This document shows, one piece after another, positions 25,573 through 33,580 of a stretch of DNA of 52,277 bases; positions within the stretch are counted from its first letter, which is position 1, and every line of letters starts with the position of its first letter. The notes beneath the pieces are model-generated. The model saw only the letters and a list, made by a program, of their open reading frames with translations. It made no database searches and was not told the origin of the DNA. A program made the translations under genes and the position numbers. Source of the DNA: Fen731 sp964481885 (GTDB lineage Bacteria > Actinomycetota > Humimicrobiia > Humimicrobiales > Humimicrobiaceae); assembly GCA_964481885.1 (NCBI GenBank), contig CAYZUS010000013.1, forward strand, positions 1 through 52,277. Direction: 5' to 3'.

Positions 25573-28116
25573 TCAGGAACACTTTGAAAATCCGCAGTTG
25601 CGGCAGACATAGCAGCCGCCTTCAGGCTGCATTATTCCCCCGCATCCTTCCTCGGGGCACAGCATTATGGATTTTGGCCCTGATGCAGTATTGAAATCAA
25701 ACTTGTTATATCCCTTGTTGTAGAACTCTATCGCCTTGCCTATGGCATCCGGGCAGGAGAGAACATGCGTATTTTCGTCTGCGATGCAGGTTATGCATCT
25801 TATGCCTGAGATCTGCTTGAGTATGGAGTCAATCTCTATGCCTGATCTTATGGTTATGCTTATAAGGCGGCTGACAGCTTCTGAGAGTGCTGCGCATCCT
25901 TCTTCTCCGGTATTGGAAAATACTTCACATATTCCGATGTCATCAGAGTTTACTGTTACATACAGCTTGCCGCAGCCGCCAATATCGTATTTTTTTGTAA
26001 GGCCCTTTGTAACATCGGGACGTGGGCGGGGTTTGATATTGTGAATGTTTGCTTCTTCGCCTTCGTTTAAATGGGCGCCTTTGGCTTCTTCACCGGACTT
26101 TGGATATCCCGACTGCTGAATACCTGATTCTGATTTTTCCGGGTTTTTCTTTTCTTTACCCATATCCAGGATTTTTTCTTTTCCGTAAACTCCCCCAATT
26201 GCCTGGCCAGCCGCTTTTGTATCTCCCATTGCTGCTGCTTCGTTTTCCGCAGCTTTTTCCCCATCACTTTTCCTGCCTTGTACCTGCAGCACCTGGCTTT
26301 CCCTGCTCCCATCTCTGTAAATAGTAATTCCTTTACATCCGAGCCTGTGAGACAGCATGAAGACCTCTTCAACATCCTGCTGTGTCGCATCGTTAGGGAA
26401 ATTTACTGTTTTTGAGACTGCATTATCAACAAAGCCCTGGAAGGCTGCCTGCATCCTTACGTGCCATATTGGGGAAATCTCATGAGCCGTAACATAAACT
26501 CTTTTTACTGAAGAAGGTATCAGTTCAAAATCTGCAACTGTTCCTTTGCCCGCAATGTCCTCCATCAATCCTGCGCTGTAAAAACCCATCTCTTTTGCAG
26601 CCTTTTCAAAATACGGGTTCACTTCAAGAAGCTTGTCATTATCCATGACATTTTTTACAAAAGATATTGCAAATACAGGTTCAATACCGCTGGAGCAGTT
26701 TGCTATGATGCTTAACGTGCCGGTCGGGGCTATAGTAGTAGTGGTGGCGTTTCGAACAAGGTACCCTTCGGGAGTGTCATAAACACTGCCCTTGAAATTC
26801 GGGAAGCCGCCTCTTTCGTCTGCAAGCGCGCGAGTTGCATTCCTGGATTCATCCTGTATAAAACTCATGACCTCTTTTGCAATTTCAAGAGCCTGCTCAC
26901 TGTTGTACGGTACGCCAAGTATTATAAGCAAATCGGCCCATCCCATTACACCAAGGCCCACTTTCCTGTTGCTTTTTACCATGTCAGCAATTTTATCCAG
27001 CGGATACTTGCCCATATCAATAACGTCGTCCAGGAAACGTATGGCTGTATGGACAGTAGTTTTAAGTTTTTCATAATCCACTTTGAGAACGCCTTCTTCT
27101 CTTTTTACCATATTTGCAAGATTTATGGATCCCAGGTTGCAGGCTTCATAAGGCAAAAGGGGCTGTTCGCCGCANNNNNNNNNNNNNNNNNNNNNNNNNN
27201 NNNNNNNNNNNNNNNNNNNNNNNNNNNNNNNNNNNNNNNNNNNNNNNNNNNNNNNNNNNNNNNNNNNNNNNNNNCACGGATTGGTGGATTCTATTGTCCC
27301 GACATTTGGCGTGGGATTATCCCTGTTTAGCCTTTCCAGGAAAATAATTCCGGGATCTCCGTTTTTCCAGGCATGATATATTATCTTTTTGAAAACTTCT
27401 CTTGCATTGTACCTTGCAAAAACTTCTTTGGTCCTGGGATTTACGATGTCATAATCATCGCTGTTTTCTACCGCCCTCATGAAAGATTCCGTTACCCCTA
27501 CAGAGATATTAAAATTATTCAGCTTGGTGCTATCTTCTTTTGCGCTTATAAACTCCAGAATGTCAGGATGATCAACTCTTAGTATGCCCATGTTTGCCCC
27601 GCGCCTTGTTCCGCCCTGCTTTATGGTATCGGTGGCTGCATTAAAAACAGTCATAAAAGAAATCGGGCCGCTGGAAACTCCTTTGGTTGAGAGAACTACA
27701 TCGTTTTTCGGCCGTATATTGGAAAAGGAGTAGCCTACCCCGCCACCAGATTTCTGAATAAGGGCAGCTTCCTTAAGTGCTTCGAATATTTTTTCCATCG
27801 AATCCCCTACAGGGAGTACAAAGCATGCAGCGAGCTGCTGCAGCTCTTTCCCGGCATTCATCAAAGTTGGAGAATTTGGCAGAAAATCAAGATCAGACAT
27901 TACGTCAAAAAACTGGCGCTCAATTTCGCGGATTTCTTTTTCGGACTTGCCATAGTTTTTTTCCGCAGAAGCTATATTTGCTGCAACTCTTTGAAACATT
28001 CCTGAAGGGGTTTCAAGAATCGTGCCCTCCTCATCCTTTTTTAAATATCTCTTTTCAAGGACCTTTACAGCATTTTTCGAAAGATTTATTTCTTTTTTGC
28101 CATAGTAATCAATCAT
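25573..28116 (-). CDS. nrdJ: Adenosylcobalamin-dependent (class II) ribonucleoside-diphosphate reductase
   Basis: Makes deoxyribonucleotides without oxygen, using coenzyme B12. It shows SPTLMNAG, the QLAACFVLPVGDSM active-site region, IESTNP and CGEQPLLPYEACNLGSINL (active-site Cys and finger loop), GLGVMGWADLLIILG, ATTTTIAPTGTLSIIANCSSGIEP, and a C-terminal Cys cluster CPEEGCGGIMQPEGGC. A low-complexity insertion precedes the C-terminal part. The start is ATG 28116 with GGAGGGG 5 nt upstream; the frame is open to 28230 but that part is the promoter. A 100-N run (27175-27274) splits the TNP-CGE motif. Joining the ends at the shared TG gives 813 residues in frame. Confidence 0.96.
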   Translation of the reverse strand: MIDYYGKKEINLSKNAVKVLEKRYLKKDEEGTILETPSGMFQRVAANIASAEKNYGKSEKEIREIERQFFDVMSDLDFLPNSPTLMNAGKELQQLAACFVLPVGDSMEKIFEALKEAALIQKSGGGVGYSFSNIRPKNDVVLSTKGVSSGPISFMTVFNAATDTIKQGGTRRGANMGILRVDHPDILEFISAKEDSTKLNNFNISVGVTESFMRAVENSDDYDIVNPRTKEVFARYNAREVFKKIIYHAWKNGDPGIIFLERLNRDNPTPNVGTIESTNPXXXXXXXXXXXXXXXXXXXXXXXXXXXXXXXXXXCGEQPLLPYEACNLGSINLANMVKREEGVLKVDYEKLKTTVHTAIRFLDDVIDMGKYPLDKIADMVKSNRKVGLGVMGWADLLIILGVPYNSEQALEIAKEVMSFIQDESRNATRALADERGGFPNFKGSVYDTPEGYLVRNATTTTIAPTGTLSIIANCSSGIEPVFAISFVKNVMDNDKLLEVNPYFEKAAKEMGFYSAGLMEDIAGKGTVADFELIPSSVKRVYVTAHEISPIWHVRMQAAFQGFVDNAVSKTVNFPNDATQQDVEEVFMLSHRLGCKGITIYRDGSRESQVLQVQGRKSDGEKAAENEAAAMGDTKAAGQAIGGVYGKEKILDMGKEKKNPEKSESGIQQSGYPKSGEEAKGAHLNEGEEANIHNIKPRPRPDVTKGLTKKYDIGGCGKLYVTVNSDDIGICEVFSNTGEEGCAALSEAVSRLISITIRSGIEIDSILKQISGIRCITCIADENTHVLSCPDAIGKAIEFYNKGYNKFDFNTASGPKSIMLCPEEGCGGIMQPEGGCYVCRNCGFSKCS
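27175..27274. other. Assembly gap (100 N) inside nrdJ, probably empty
   Basis: The residues on the two sides are ESTNP and CGEQPLL, contiguous in known class II reductases. Minus-strand ends ...AATCCGTG and TGCGGCG... merge over TG to AATCCGTGCGGCG. Deleting the N run and one TG leaves an intact frame, so no sequence seems to be missing. Confidence 0.85.
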
Positions 28117-28176
28117 AATTGCCCCTCCATCTTTAAGAAAACCGGTAAGAATATAAATTGAAGAAAATAGTTGATA

Positions 28177-28230
28177 AACCCATATGTTGTGTGTGTTCTC
28201 ATAATACAACACTAGATATTGTGGTGTCAA
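28177..28230 (-). promoter_or_regulatory. nrdJ promoter with two NrdR boxes
   Basis: On the minus strand TTGACA (28225-28230), an 18-nt spacer and TATTAT (28201-28206) form the promoter. One NrdR-box-like 16-mer, ACACTAGATATTGTGG on the plus strand (28209-28224, 14 of 16 matches to the known acaCwAtATaTwGtgt), fills the spacer. A second (28177-28192, about 12 of 16) lies just downstream of the -10. Their starts are 32 bp apart, about three helical turns, as in known NrdR targets. NrdR binding would block RNA polymerase. Confidence 0.8.
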
Positions 28231-28337
28231 ATACTTTTTTTGTTATTTGTCTTTTTTTTGTCTGTTTGTATTTCCTTGTCAGCAGGGTCGATTTGGGGCA
28301 ATGAAAAAATAAAAAAAATTAACATTTTATTATTGTT

Positions 28338-28364
28338 TTGATTTTAATCTTATTCTGGTATAAT
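28338..28364 (+). promoter_or_regulatory. Promoter of the bS22 gene (extended -10)
   Basis: TATAAT (28359-28364) preceded by TGG gives an extended -10, with TTGATT (28338-28343) 15 nt upstream. It lies about 105 bp before the small ribosomal protein gene and is the only good plus-strand promoter in the 28117-28468 spacer. Confidence 0.5.
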
Positions 28365-28468
28365 TTCATCTTCAAAAATAACTTATTCTTTTTGGTTAGT
28401 TAAGAATAATATTTTTTATTTTTTCATCCATTATTCCTTGAAATAAAACAGGAGAAGAAGGTAGCGTA

Positions 28469-28564
28469 GTGAGTTCGGTTATTAAGAAACGTCGCAAGAA
28501 AATGCGTAAGAAAAAACATAAAAAAATGTTAAAGAAGACCCGTTGGCAGCGAAGAAATAAATAA
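28469..28564 (+). CDS. Small ribosomal subunit protein bS22 (AURKAIP1/COX24 domain)
   Basis: A 31-residue, extremely basic protein, easily missed because of its size. It starts with GTG and reads SSVIKKRRKKMRKKKHKKML followed by KKTRWQRRNK. This matches the AURKAIP1/COX24-domain peptides ('SVIKKRRKRM.KKKHRK.lrKTRhQRR') that form bS22 of the 30S subunit in mycobacteria and relatives, and have a mitochondrial counterpart. GAAGG lies 7 nt upstream. The sequence is nearly all Lys/Arg/His, as needed to sit in rRNA. It is probably co-transcribed with the next gene, 17 bp on. It is one of the better clues that the host is related to Actinobacteria, although such peptides also occur in other phyla. 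Confidence 0.88.
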   Translation: MSSVIKKRRKKMRKKKHKKMLKKTRWQRRNK

Positions 28565-28581
28565 TTTTTTTGTTTTATAAA

Positions 28582-29508
28582 ATGGGCTCAGGCAACAAAA
28601 TTAAAAAGGACCTTTTAAACATACTTGAAGAAAGAGTACTGTTGTGCGATGGTGCAATGGGAACAATGCTTCAAAAGTATGATTTAAAAGGTCCTAATGA
28701 TTTATTGAACCTTGATGCGGATGCTTTAAAAATAATTGAAGGCATCCACCTCCAGTATCTTGAGGCAGGTTCAGATATAATACAAAGCAATACCATGGGT
28801 TCTGGCATACTTGAGCTCCAGCATCTGGGACAGCTGGATAATATTGGCCTAATTAATAAAAATGGTGTTAACGCCGCCAGAGAAGCAATAGAAAAATATA
28901 ACCATAAAACAGGCAATACCCGAAAAATTTACATTGCCGGTGATATGGGTCCTTCCGGTAAGGTACTTGAACCCTATGGCGATACGAAGTACGGAACTGT
29001 TTTTGACTCATTTACAAGACATGCTGAAATCCTAATAGACAATGGGGTTGATCTGATACTGATTGAGACCATGATTGATCTGAACGAAGCGCTCGCAGCA
29101 GTTAAAGCAGTCAGAAAGACAGATCCTGATATCCTGATAGCGTGCACCATGAGTTTTTCGGAAAACGGTGTTACTGTTATGGGAAATCGTGCTGAATTAT
29201 TCGGAGCGGCGCTTATAGAGGCAGGTTGTGACATTATCGGTGCAAATTGCAGCGTTGGTTCTGATACAATGATTAAAATAACCCAAAAGATAAGGGCGGC
29301 AAATCCCGATGCCAGGCTTATTATCCAGCCAAATGCAGGGCTGCCTTCGATTGTTGATGGAAAAACAGTATTTAACGAAACACCTGAAATGATGGCAGAC
29401 AGTTTCAGCAGGATACTGGAATATGTGCCATCTATTGTAGGGGCCTGCTGCGGAAGCACACCAAATCATATTAAAAAATTGGCAGAACTTATTCATAAAA
29501 AATCTTAA
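28582..29508 (+). CDS. Homocysteine S-methyltransferase-domain protein (MetH N-terminal/BHMT type)
   Basis: A 308-residue single-domain (betaB/alphaB)8 barrel that moves a methyl group to or from a thiol with Zn. LLCDGAMGTMLQKY opens the barrel. SDIIQSNTMGS and FGAALIEAGCDIIGANCSVGS carry the first Zn Cys, and IVGACCGSTPNHIKKL holds the other two. The cobalamin and folate domains of full MetH are absent, so it is either a split MetH module or a methyltransferase for another donor (betaine, S-methylmethionine, methoxy compounds). ATG 28582 is preferred to an in-frame TTG at 28570; neither has a strong ribosome binding site. Confidence 0.88.
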   Translation: MGSGNKIKKDLLNILEERVLLCDGAMGTMLQKYDLKGPNDLLNLDADALKIIEGIHLQYLEAGSDIIQSNTMGSGILELQHLGQLDNIGLINKNGVNAAREAIEKYNHKTGNTRKIYIAGDMGPSGKVLEPYGDTKYGTVFDSFTRHAEILIDNGVDLILIETMIDLNEALAAVKAVRKTDPDILIACTMSFSENGVTVMGNRAELFGAALIEAGCDIIGANCSVGSDTMIKITQKIRAANPDARLIIQPNAGLPSIVDGKTVFNETPEMMADSFSRILEYVPSIVGACCGSTPNHIKKLAELIHKKS

Positions 29509-29510
29509 AA

Positions 29511-30572
29511 TTGGAAAAAAACAAAGCAGGAAAAAAACAAAGCAAAATAACCGGCAAATCTTTCTTAATAAAATTTTTAACCTTTCTTTTTGCGCTTCTT
29601 TTCATTCTGGCAGTGTTACCCGAATCCCTATTTATATTTCCCTTCGTATCGGCACATATAAAAAACCGTGACAGTGTTAATCTTATTACAGATTCTGGGA
29701 GCTCTGGGGTGTGGCAGGAATCTATAATTTCCATGAATAACACCTTAAAACAGTTTGCTGCCGGCTCAGGTGACCGGCACACAGGCTTTAAAGACGATGA
29801 AAGAGCTTCAGATGCTGTGCCAGATGATAAGACGGAATCATATTTGGCTGTGCTTGCTTTAACAAACGGATATGATACTGACCCTTACGGTTTAATTCTT
29901 CCTGAAAGCAACAGTGGCAGTTTTTTTTCAACGGCACTGCACAATTTTTACAATAATCTTGCAGAGCAGCTGGAGGGATACAAAAGCAAAACCGGCCAGT
30001 CAGGCGCAGAGTTACAAAAAATTACTGATGCGGCCGGCAAAACCGAAGAACAAAAGCAAAGCAGTGAGGGCCAGACTGAAAACCAGGAATCAAACAGTCA
30101 GGAGCAGGATGGGCAGGCTGCTGAACCACAGACAGGCGAAGACCAGACAACCGAACAACTGACTGGCCCATCCAGCCAGACGGCAGATTTTTCAACAGCT
30201 CTTTTCTCTCTTATTAATAATGCCAGAAACAGCAACGGGCTTCCATCTTTGAGCCCCAATACAGCACTGGACAGCATTGCAAAAAGCAGGTGCGACGACA
30301 TGATTGCAAGAGATTATTTTTCACATGTAAATCCTGATGGCAAAGATATTCAATCCCTGATAGAAGAAAACGGCATAATATATAAAGCAACAGGAGAGAA
30401 CATACAATACTGCTTCCCGCCATCCATGGCGGGTGCGGAATTGTTTTTTAACTCCTGGATGGAAAGTGAAACACACAGAGCAAACATACTGGACCCGATG
30501 TACACAAAAATCGGTATAGCATTAAGCTTCAGCGCAGACAAAGCAGTATCTGCTTTGGTGTTTTTAGGTTAA
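29511..30572 (+). CDS. Secreted/anchored CAP-domain (SCP/PR1, YkwD-like) protein
   Basis: A 353-residue exported protein. A basic N-terminus and one hydrophobic segment (about residues 18-45) form a signal peptide or anchor. A variable linker follows, ending in a Gln/Glu-rich low-complexity stretch (about 155-222). The C-terminal CAP domain (about 225-353) has LINNARNSNGLPSLSPNTAL, SRCDDMIARDYFSHVNPDG (conserved His), ATGENIQ and SWMESETHRANILDPMYTKI (conserved Glu and His). Bacterial CAP proteins are extracytoplasmic and poorly understood. The frame begins with a TTG 2 nt after the preceding stop, without a good ribosome binding site, so translation may be coupled. Confidence 0.85.
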   Translation: MEKNKAGKKQSKITGKSFLIKFLTFLFALLFILAVLPESLFIFPFVSAHIKNRDSVNLITDSGSSGVWQESIISMNNTLKQFAAGSGDRHTGFKDDERASDAVPDDKTESYLAVLALTNGYDTDPYGLILPESNSGSFFSTALHNFYNNLAEQLEGYKSKTGQSGAELQKITDAAGKTEEQKQSSEGQTENQESNSQEQDGQAAEPQTGEDQTTEQLTGPSSQTADFSTALFSLINNARNSNGLPSLSPNTALDSIAKSRCDDMIARDYFSHVNPDGKDIQSLIEENGIIYKATGENIQYCFPPSMAGAELFFNSWMESETHRANILDPMYTKIGIALSFSADKAVSALVFLG

Positions 30573-30649
30573 TTTTTTTGGATTAATATAGTTATTTATC
30601 AGGAACTGGTAATTAGCACTTATCAATATTTTCCCGGGCAGTAAATAAT

Positions 30650-31612
30650 ATGAAAATTGCAATAGTTACAGACAGTTCTTCAGATATACCTCCTGAACTG
30701 GCCAAAAAATATAATATTGAAGTCATACCGATGTATATCGGCTATGATGGTTTCTTAAGAAAAGACGGCATCGATATTTTTCCTGAAGAAGTTTATGATG
30801 CTTTGAAGGCAGACAAAAAGGTTCATACTTCTTCCCCTTCCATAGGCGATTTCCTTGAAGTATTTAATTTCCTTCTGGAAAAAAGAGATTTTGACATGGT
30901 ATGCTGCATCACCTTAAGCTCAAAGCTGTCAGGCGCATTCAATGCAGCGAGCATTGCAGGTAAAAAATTCAAAGAGGACCGGGTTAAGGATGCCCATATT
31001 AAAAATGATTTGGTTGAGCGTGCCGGAATAAAAGACAACCTGATTAAAGGTGAGCCACCTGACATTGGACGAATTAAATATGACCGGATCAGAGTATTTG
31101 ATTCAAAAACTTCCACCCTCTGCCTTGGATTTATAGTGCTTCAGGCCGCGCGGGCAGTATCACTCGGGCTTCCATTTGAAGAAATTGAAAGCACTATAAA
31201 CGACCTGATTGTGAAAAACAGGTTTTTTGCCCTTCTCGAAAATTTTGAGTATGTTCTTAAAGGTGGCCGGGGAACTTTTTTCGGCAAAATTCTAAACAAA
31301 GCCATGATATTTACGCCGGTTTTAACAATTGGCAAAGCCGGCAAGGTCCATCTTTCAAAATTTGCCAGGAATAAAAACTCTGCTTTGGAAGAAATCTACA
31401 GGATGGCCGTAAGAACATCAATGTCCAACAATTCAAGCAAGTTTGGGATATTTTACGGTGAAGACATAAATGTCGCAAAATATCTTGAAAAGAGGATCAT
31501 GGGTAATAAGGATATAAAGATTGATGAGATAATCATTACAAAGATAACAACAGTCATCAGTGCCCACACCGGACCGGGAATATACGGAATTGCAGTCAGC
31601 CCCGGGCCATGA
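30650..31612 (+). CDS. DegV-family fatty acid-binding protein (FakB-like)
   Basis: A 320-residue DegV protein. IAIVTDSSSDIPPEL at the N-terminus and TSSPSIGDFLEVF hold the fatty-acid carboxylate site. SKLSGAFNAA, STLCLGF, KGGRGTFFGKILN and ISAHTGPGIYGIAV (with the conserved His) follow in family order. In Firmicutes such proteins present fatty acids to the kinase FakA, feeding acyl-phosphate to PlsY, which is also in this window. Residues about 107-145 are an extra charged segment with loose 12-residue repeats; typical length is about 280. The stop codon abuts a 34-bp repeat array. Confidence 0.92.
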   Translation: MKIAIVTDSSSDIPPELAKKYNIEVIPMYIGYDGFLRKDGIDIFPEEVYDALKADKKVHTSSPSIGDFLEVFNFLLEKRDFDMVCCITLSSKLSGAFNAASIAGKKFKEDRVKDAHIKNDLVERAGIKDNLIKGEPPDIGRIKYDRIRVFDSKTSTLCLGFIVLQAARAVSLGLPFEEIESTINDLIVKNRFFALLENFEYVLKGGRGTFFGKILNKAMIFTPVLTIGKAGKVHLSKFARNKNSALEEIYRMAVRTSMSNNSSKFGIFYGEDINVAKYLEKRIMGNKDIKIDEIIITKITTVISAHTGPGIYGIAVSPGP

Positions 31613-31779
31613 TATCGTCTGTGCTCTTGACACCCTCTGGGTTCTGATATCGTCTATACTCAAATGCCTTCTGGTCCCTGACATCGCTGCTGGACTATGT
31701 ACCTTCGGCCACGATATCGTCAGCACTCAGATGCCTTCCTGGCCCTTATATAGTGTTTACGCTGAACCTTCCGGGCCCT
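31611..31779. repeat. Degenerate 33-35-bp tandem repeat, 5 copies, filling degV-cupin spacer
   Basis: Units are 31611-31645, 31646-31679, 31680-31712, 31713-31746 and 31747-31779. Consensus begins GATATCGTC and ends GCCTTCTGGCCCT. The array starts within the degV stop codon and ends within the stop codon of the convergent cupin gene, so it is the entire spacer. A very weak sixth unit may lie in the last codons of degV (31578-31610). Confidence 0.85.
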
Positions 31780-32293
31780 AAACCAGCTTTTTTATAACTT
31801 CTGAGAACTCCGGGTATGTTCTTAAAAGAATATCCTTATGGTCGTCGGCACCTTCATAATCATTTATATCAAATCCCGGCGACATGGTTGTTCCAAGCAG
31901 CGCAAAAACAGGATTTTTATCTTCACTTAAAAAGGCTCCCTGCCAGCTGTTGCTGCCAACAACATGCTGCGGTACTTCGCCTTTTTCAAAATCATTTCCA
32001 AGCTTTATGATTTCAGCCTTGCCGCTTTCACTGATATTGAGCATTTTAACGGAATCACCAAAATAAAAGTGAAATATTTCTTCACCCGGCAGCCTGTGAA
32101 GCCTTGAAAAACAGTCAGGTGTTATAAGGTAGATAATGCTTGTACACAAACTCCTGGACAGGTAGGATTTTTCTGACCTGAATGTTTCAATAAAATATCC
32201 ACCCTCAAAAGGAAGCGGCCTTAGATCAAACTTCCTGATAATATCCCTGAGGATTTTGTTCTTTTCCTGAGTTTTAAGACTTCTGAAATCCAA
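31778..32293 (-). CDS. Cupin-superfamily protein, DUF985
   Basis: A 171-residue beta-barrel protein of the DUF985 (cupin_5) family. It shows LRPLPFEGGYFIETFRS, SIIYLITPDCFSRLHRLPGEEIFHFYFGD (the 'lh.v..dE.w..y.G' cupin motif), GEVPQHVVGSNSWQGAFL and GTTMSPGFDINDYEGAD. The family binds a small ligand, proposed to be a sugar-type or nucleotide-sugar molecule. No enzymatic role is established. It is 20 bp downstream of the HtrA-like gene on the same strand. Confidence 0.85.
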   Translation of the reverse strand: MDFRSLKTQEKNKILRDIIRKFDLRPLPFEGGYFIETFRSEKSYLSRSLCTSIIYLITPDCFSRLHRLPGEEIFHFYFGDSVKMLNISESGKAEIIKLGNDFEKGEVPQHVVGSNSWQGAFLSEDKNPVFALLGTTMSPGFDINDYEGADDHKDILLRTYPEFSEVIKKLV

Positions 32294-32313
32294 TATTTTT
32301 CAATTCTTTTTAA

Positions 32314-33474
32314 CTACCGCTTGATATTAGCCGGAGCCTGCTCCAGTTTCAGTTTATAACTAATATAGCCGCCATCCCTGTAAACTTTGAGAACAACATT
32401 GTCTCCGCAGTTTTGCCTGAGGATCTGAGTTAAAAGATCAAAAGACGTTTTAAGCTCTTTGCCGGAAAATTCCACGATAATATCTCCGGCTTTAAGCCCG
32501 ATCCTGGCCGCAGGGGTGTCAGGCAGAGTACCTTCAACAAAAACCCCGGCAATTGTTGTAGTATTCTCACCCATGACAATTCCAATAAAAGGTATCCTGG
32601 GCTCACCGTATGCTATTATCTGTTTGGCAATATTTATTGCTGTATCGCTGGGAATGGCAAAACCGATACCAGCGCTTGCACCCGAAGGCGAGTAAATAAG
32701 GGTATTTATCCCTATTACATCCCCGTGAATGTTCACAAGGGGTCCTCCGCTGTTACCTGGATTTATTGCAGCATCTGTCTGAATAAGATCGACAATCGGG
32801 GACTGATCGGAAGTTGCCGGAATGTTTCTGTTTTTTCCACTTATAATTCCGGTTGTGACAGTCTGCTGAATCCCGAAAGGGCTTCCAACAGCCATTACAA
32901 AATCTCCAACATTCTGGTTTTCAATGGATGCAAATGATGCAGCCTCCATGTTTTTAACATCAATTTTTATAACTGCAATATCAGTCTGTGGGCTTGTCCC
33001 TATGAGCCTTGCGGGATAACTGGTGCCGTCAGCCAGGGTCACATTGAGTTCAAAAGCATCGCCCGCCACATGATTATTTGTTATAATGTATCCTTCTGAA
33101 GAATAAATAATGCCTGAGCCTACTCCTTCTGCAACTTTTTCATTACCAAAAATATCCTGCTGCTTTACAGAAACTCCTATATTTACAACCGTGGGGGTTA
33201 CTTTTTCCACAATACCGGTAATCTCCAGGTTTAACTCATTTAAACGGTTGTTATCAAGGGTTTTTACCAGAGATATCTCGACCACCCTGTCGATACTTTT
33301 TTCTATCTCTTTAAGCCTGTCACCAATATACCCTGGTTTTAGTGCGACACAGCCGGTGGCTGCAACCATACAAAAAAGCATCGTAATTGTAAAAAGGGCC
33401 GTAAATTTAAAAAAAACCAAATATTTACATGTATTTTTATTGCCTGGGCAAGCCTGCCTGAATTTTCTCAACAT
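32314..33474 (-). CDS. HtrA/DegP-like S1C serine protease, lipoprotein or membrane-anchored
   Basis: A 386-residue envelope protease with one PDZ domain. A hydrophobic segment (about residues 22-41) ends in AATGC, a lipobox with Cys42 as probable lipid anchor. A short helix-rich stretch precedes the trypsin-like domain, which has His135 in TNNHVAG, Asp165 in TDIAVIK and Ser242 in NPGNSGGPL. The PDZ domain (about 295-380) carries PAARIGLKAGDIIVEFSGK. Such proteases degrade or refold damaged secreted proteins. The start could be ATG 33474 or a later Met at residue 32; the signal is preserved best with the earlier start. Confidence 0.93.
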   Translation of the reverse strand: MLRKFRQACPGNKNTCKYLVFFKFTALFTITMLFCMVAATGCVALKPGYIGDRLKEIEKSIDRVVEISLVKTLDNNRLNELNLEITGIVEKVTPTVVNIGVSVKQQDIFGNEKVAEGVGSGIIYSSEGYIITNNHVAGDAFELNVTLADGTSYPARLIGTSPQTDIAVIKIDVKNMEAASFASIENQNVGDFVMAVGSPFGIQQTVTTGIISGKNRNIPATSDQSPIVDLIQTDAAINPGNSGGPLVNIHGDVIGINTLIYSPSGASAGIGFAIPSDTAINIAKQIIAYGEPRIPFIGIVMGENTTTIAGVFVEGTLPDTPAARIGLKAGDIIVEFSGKELKTSFDLLTQILRQNCGDNVVLKVYRDGGYISYKLKLEQAPANIKR

Positions 33475-33580
33475 GCCAGTCTCTTTCTTCTATAGCTTAT
33501 TCTTCAATTGCGTGATTTTATGTCTGCAAATGTTAACTTCAGTATTCAGATAATAATCATTCCTGCAATATTTAATAATA

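Noticed and set aside
28117..28230. N-terminal extension of NrdJ up to 28230
   Set aside because: This stretch holds the promoter and NrdR boxes. The strong ribosome binding site and family alignment place the start at 28116.
31611..31779. Possible CRISPR array after degV
   Set aside because: Similarity runs through the whole unit and no spacers exist. Units vary from 33 to 35 bp.
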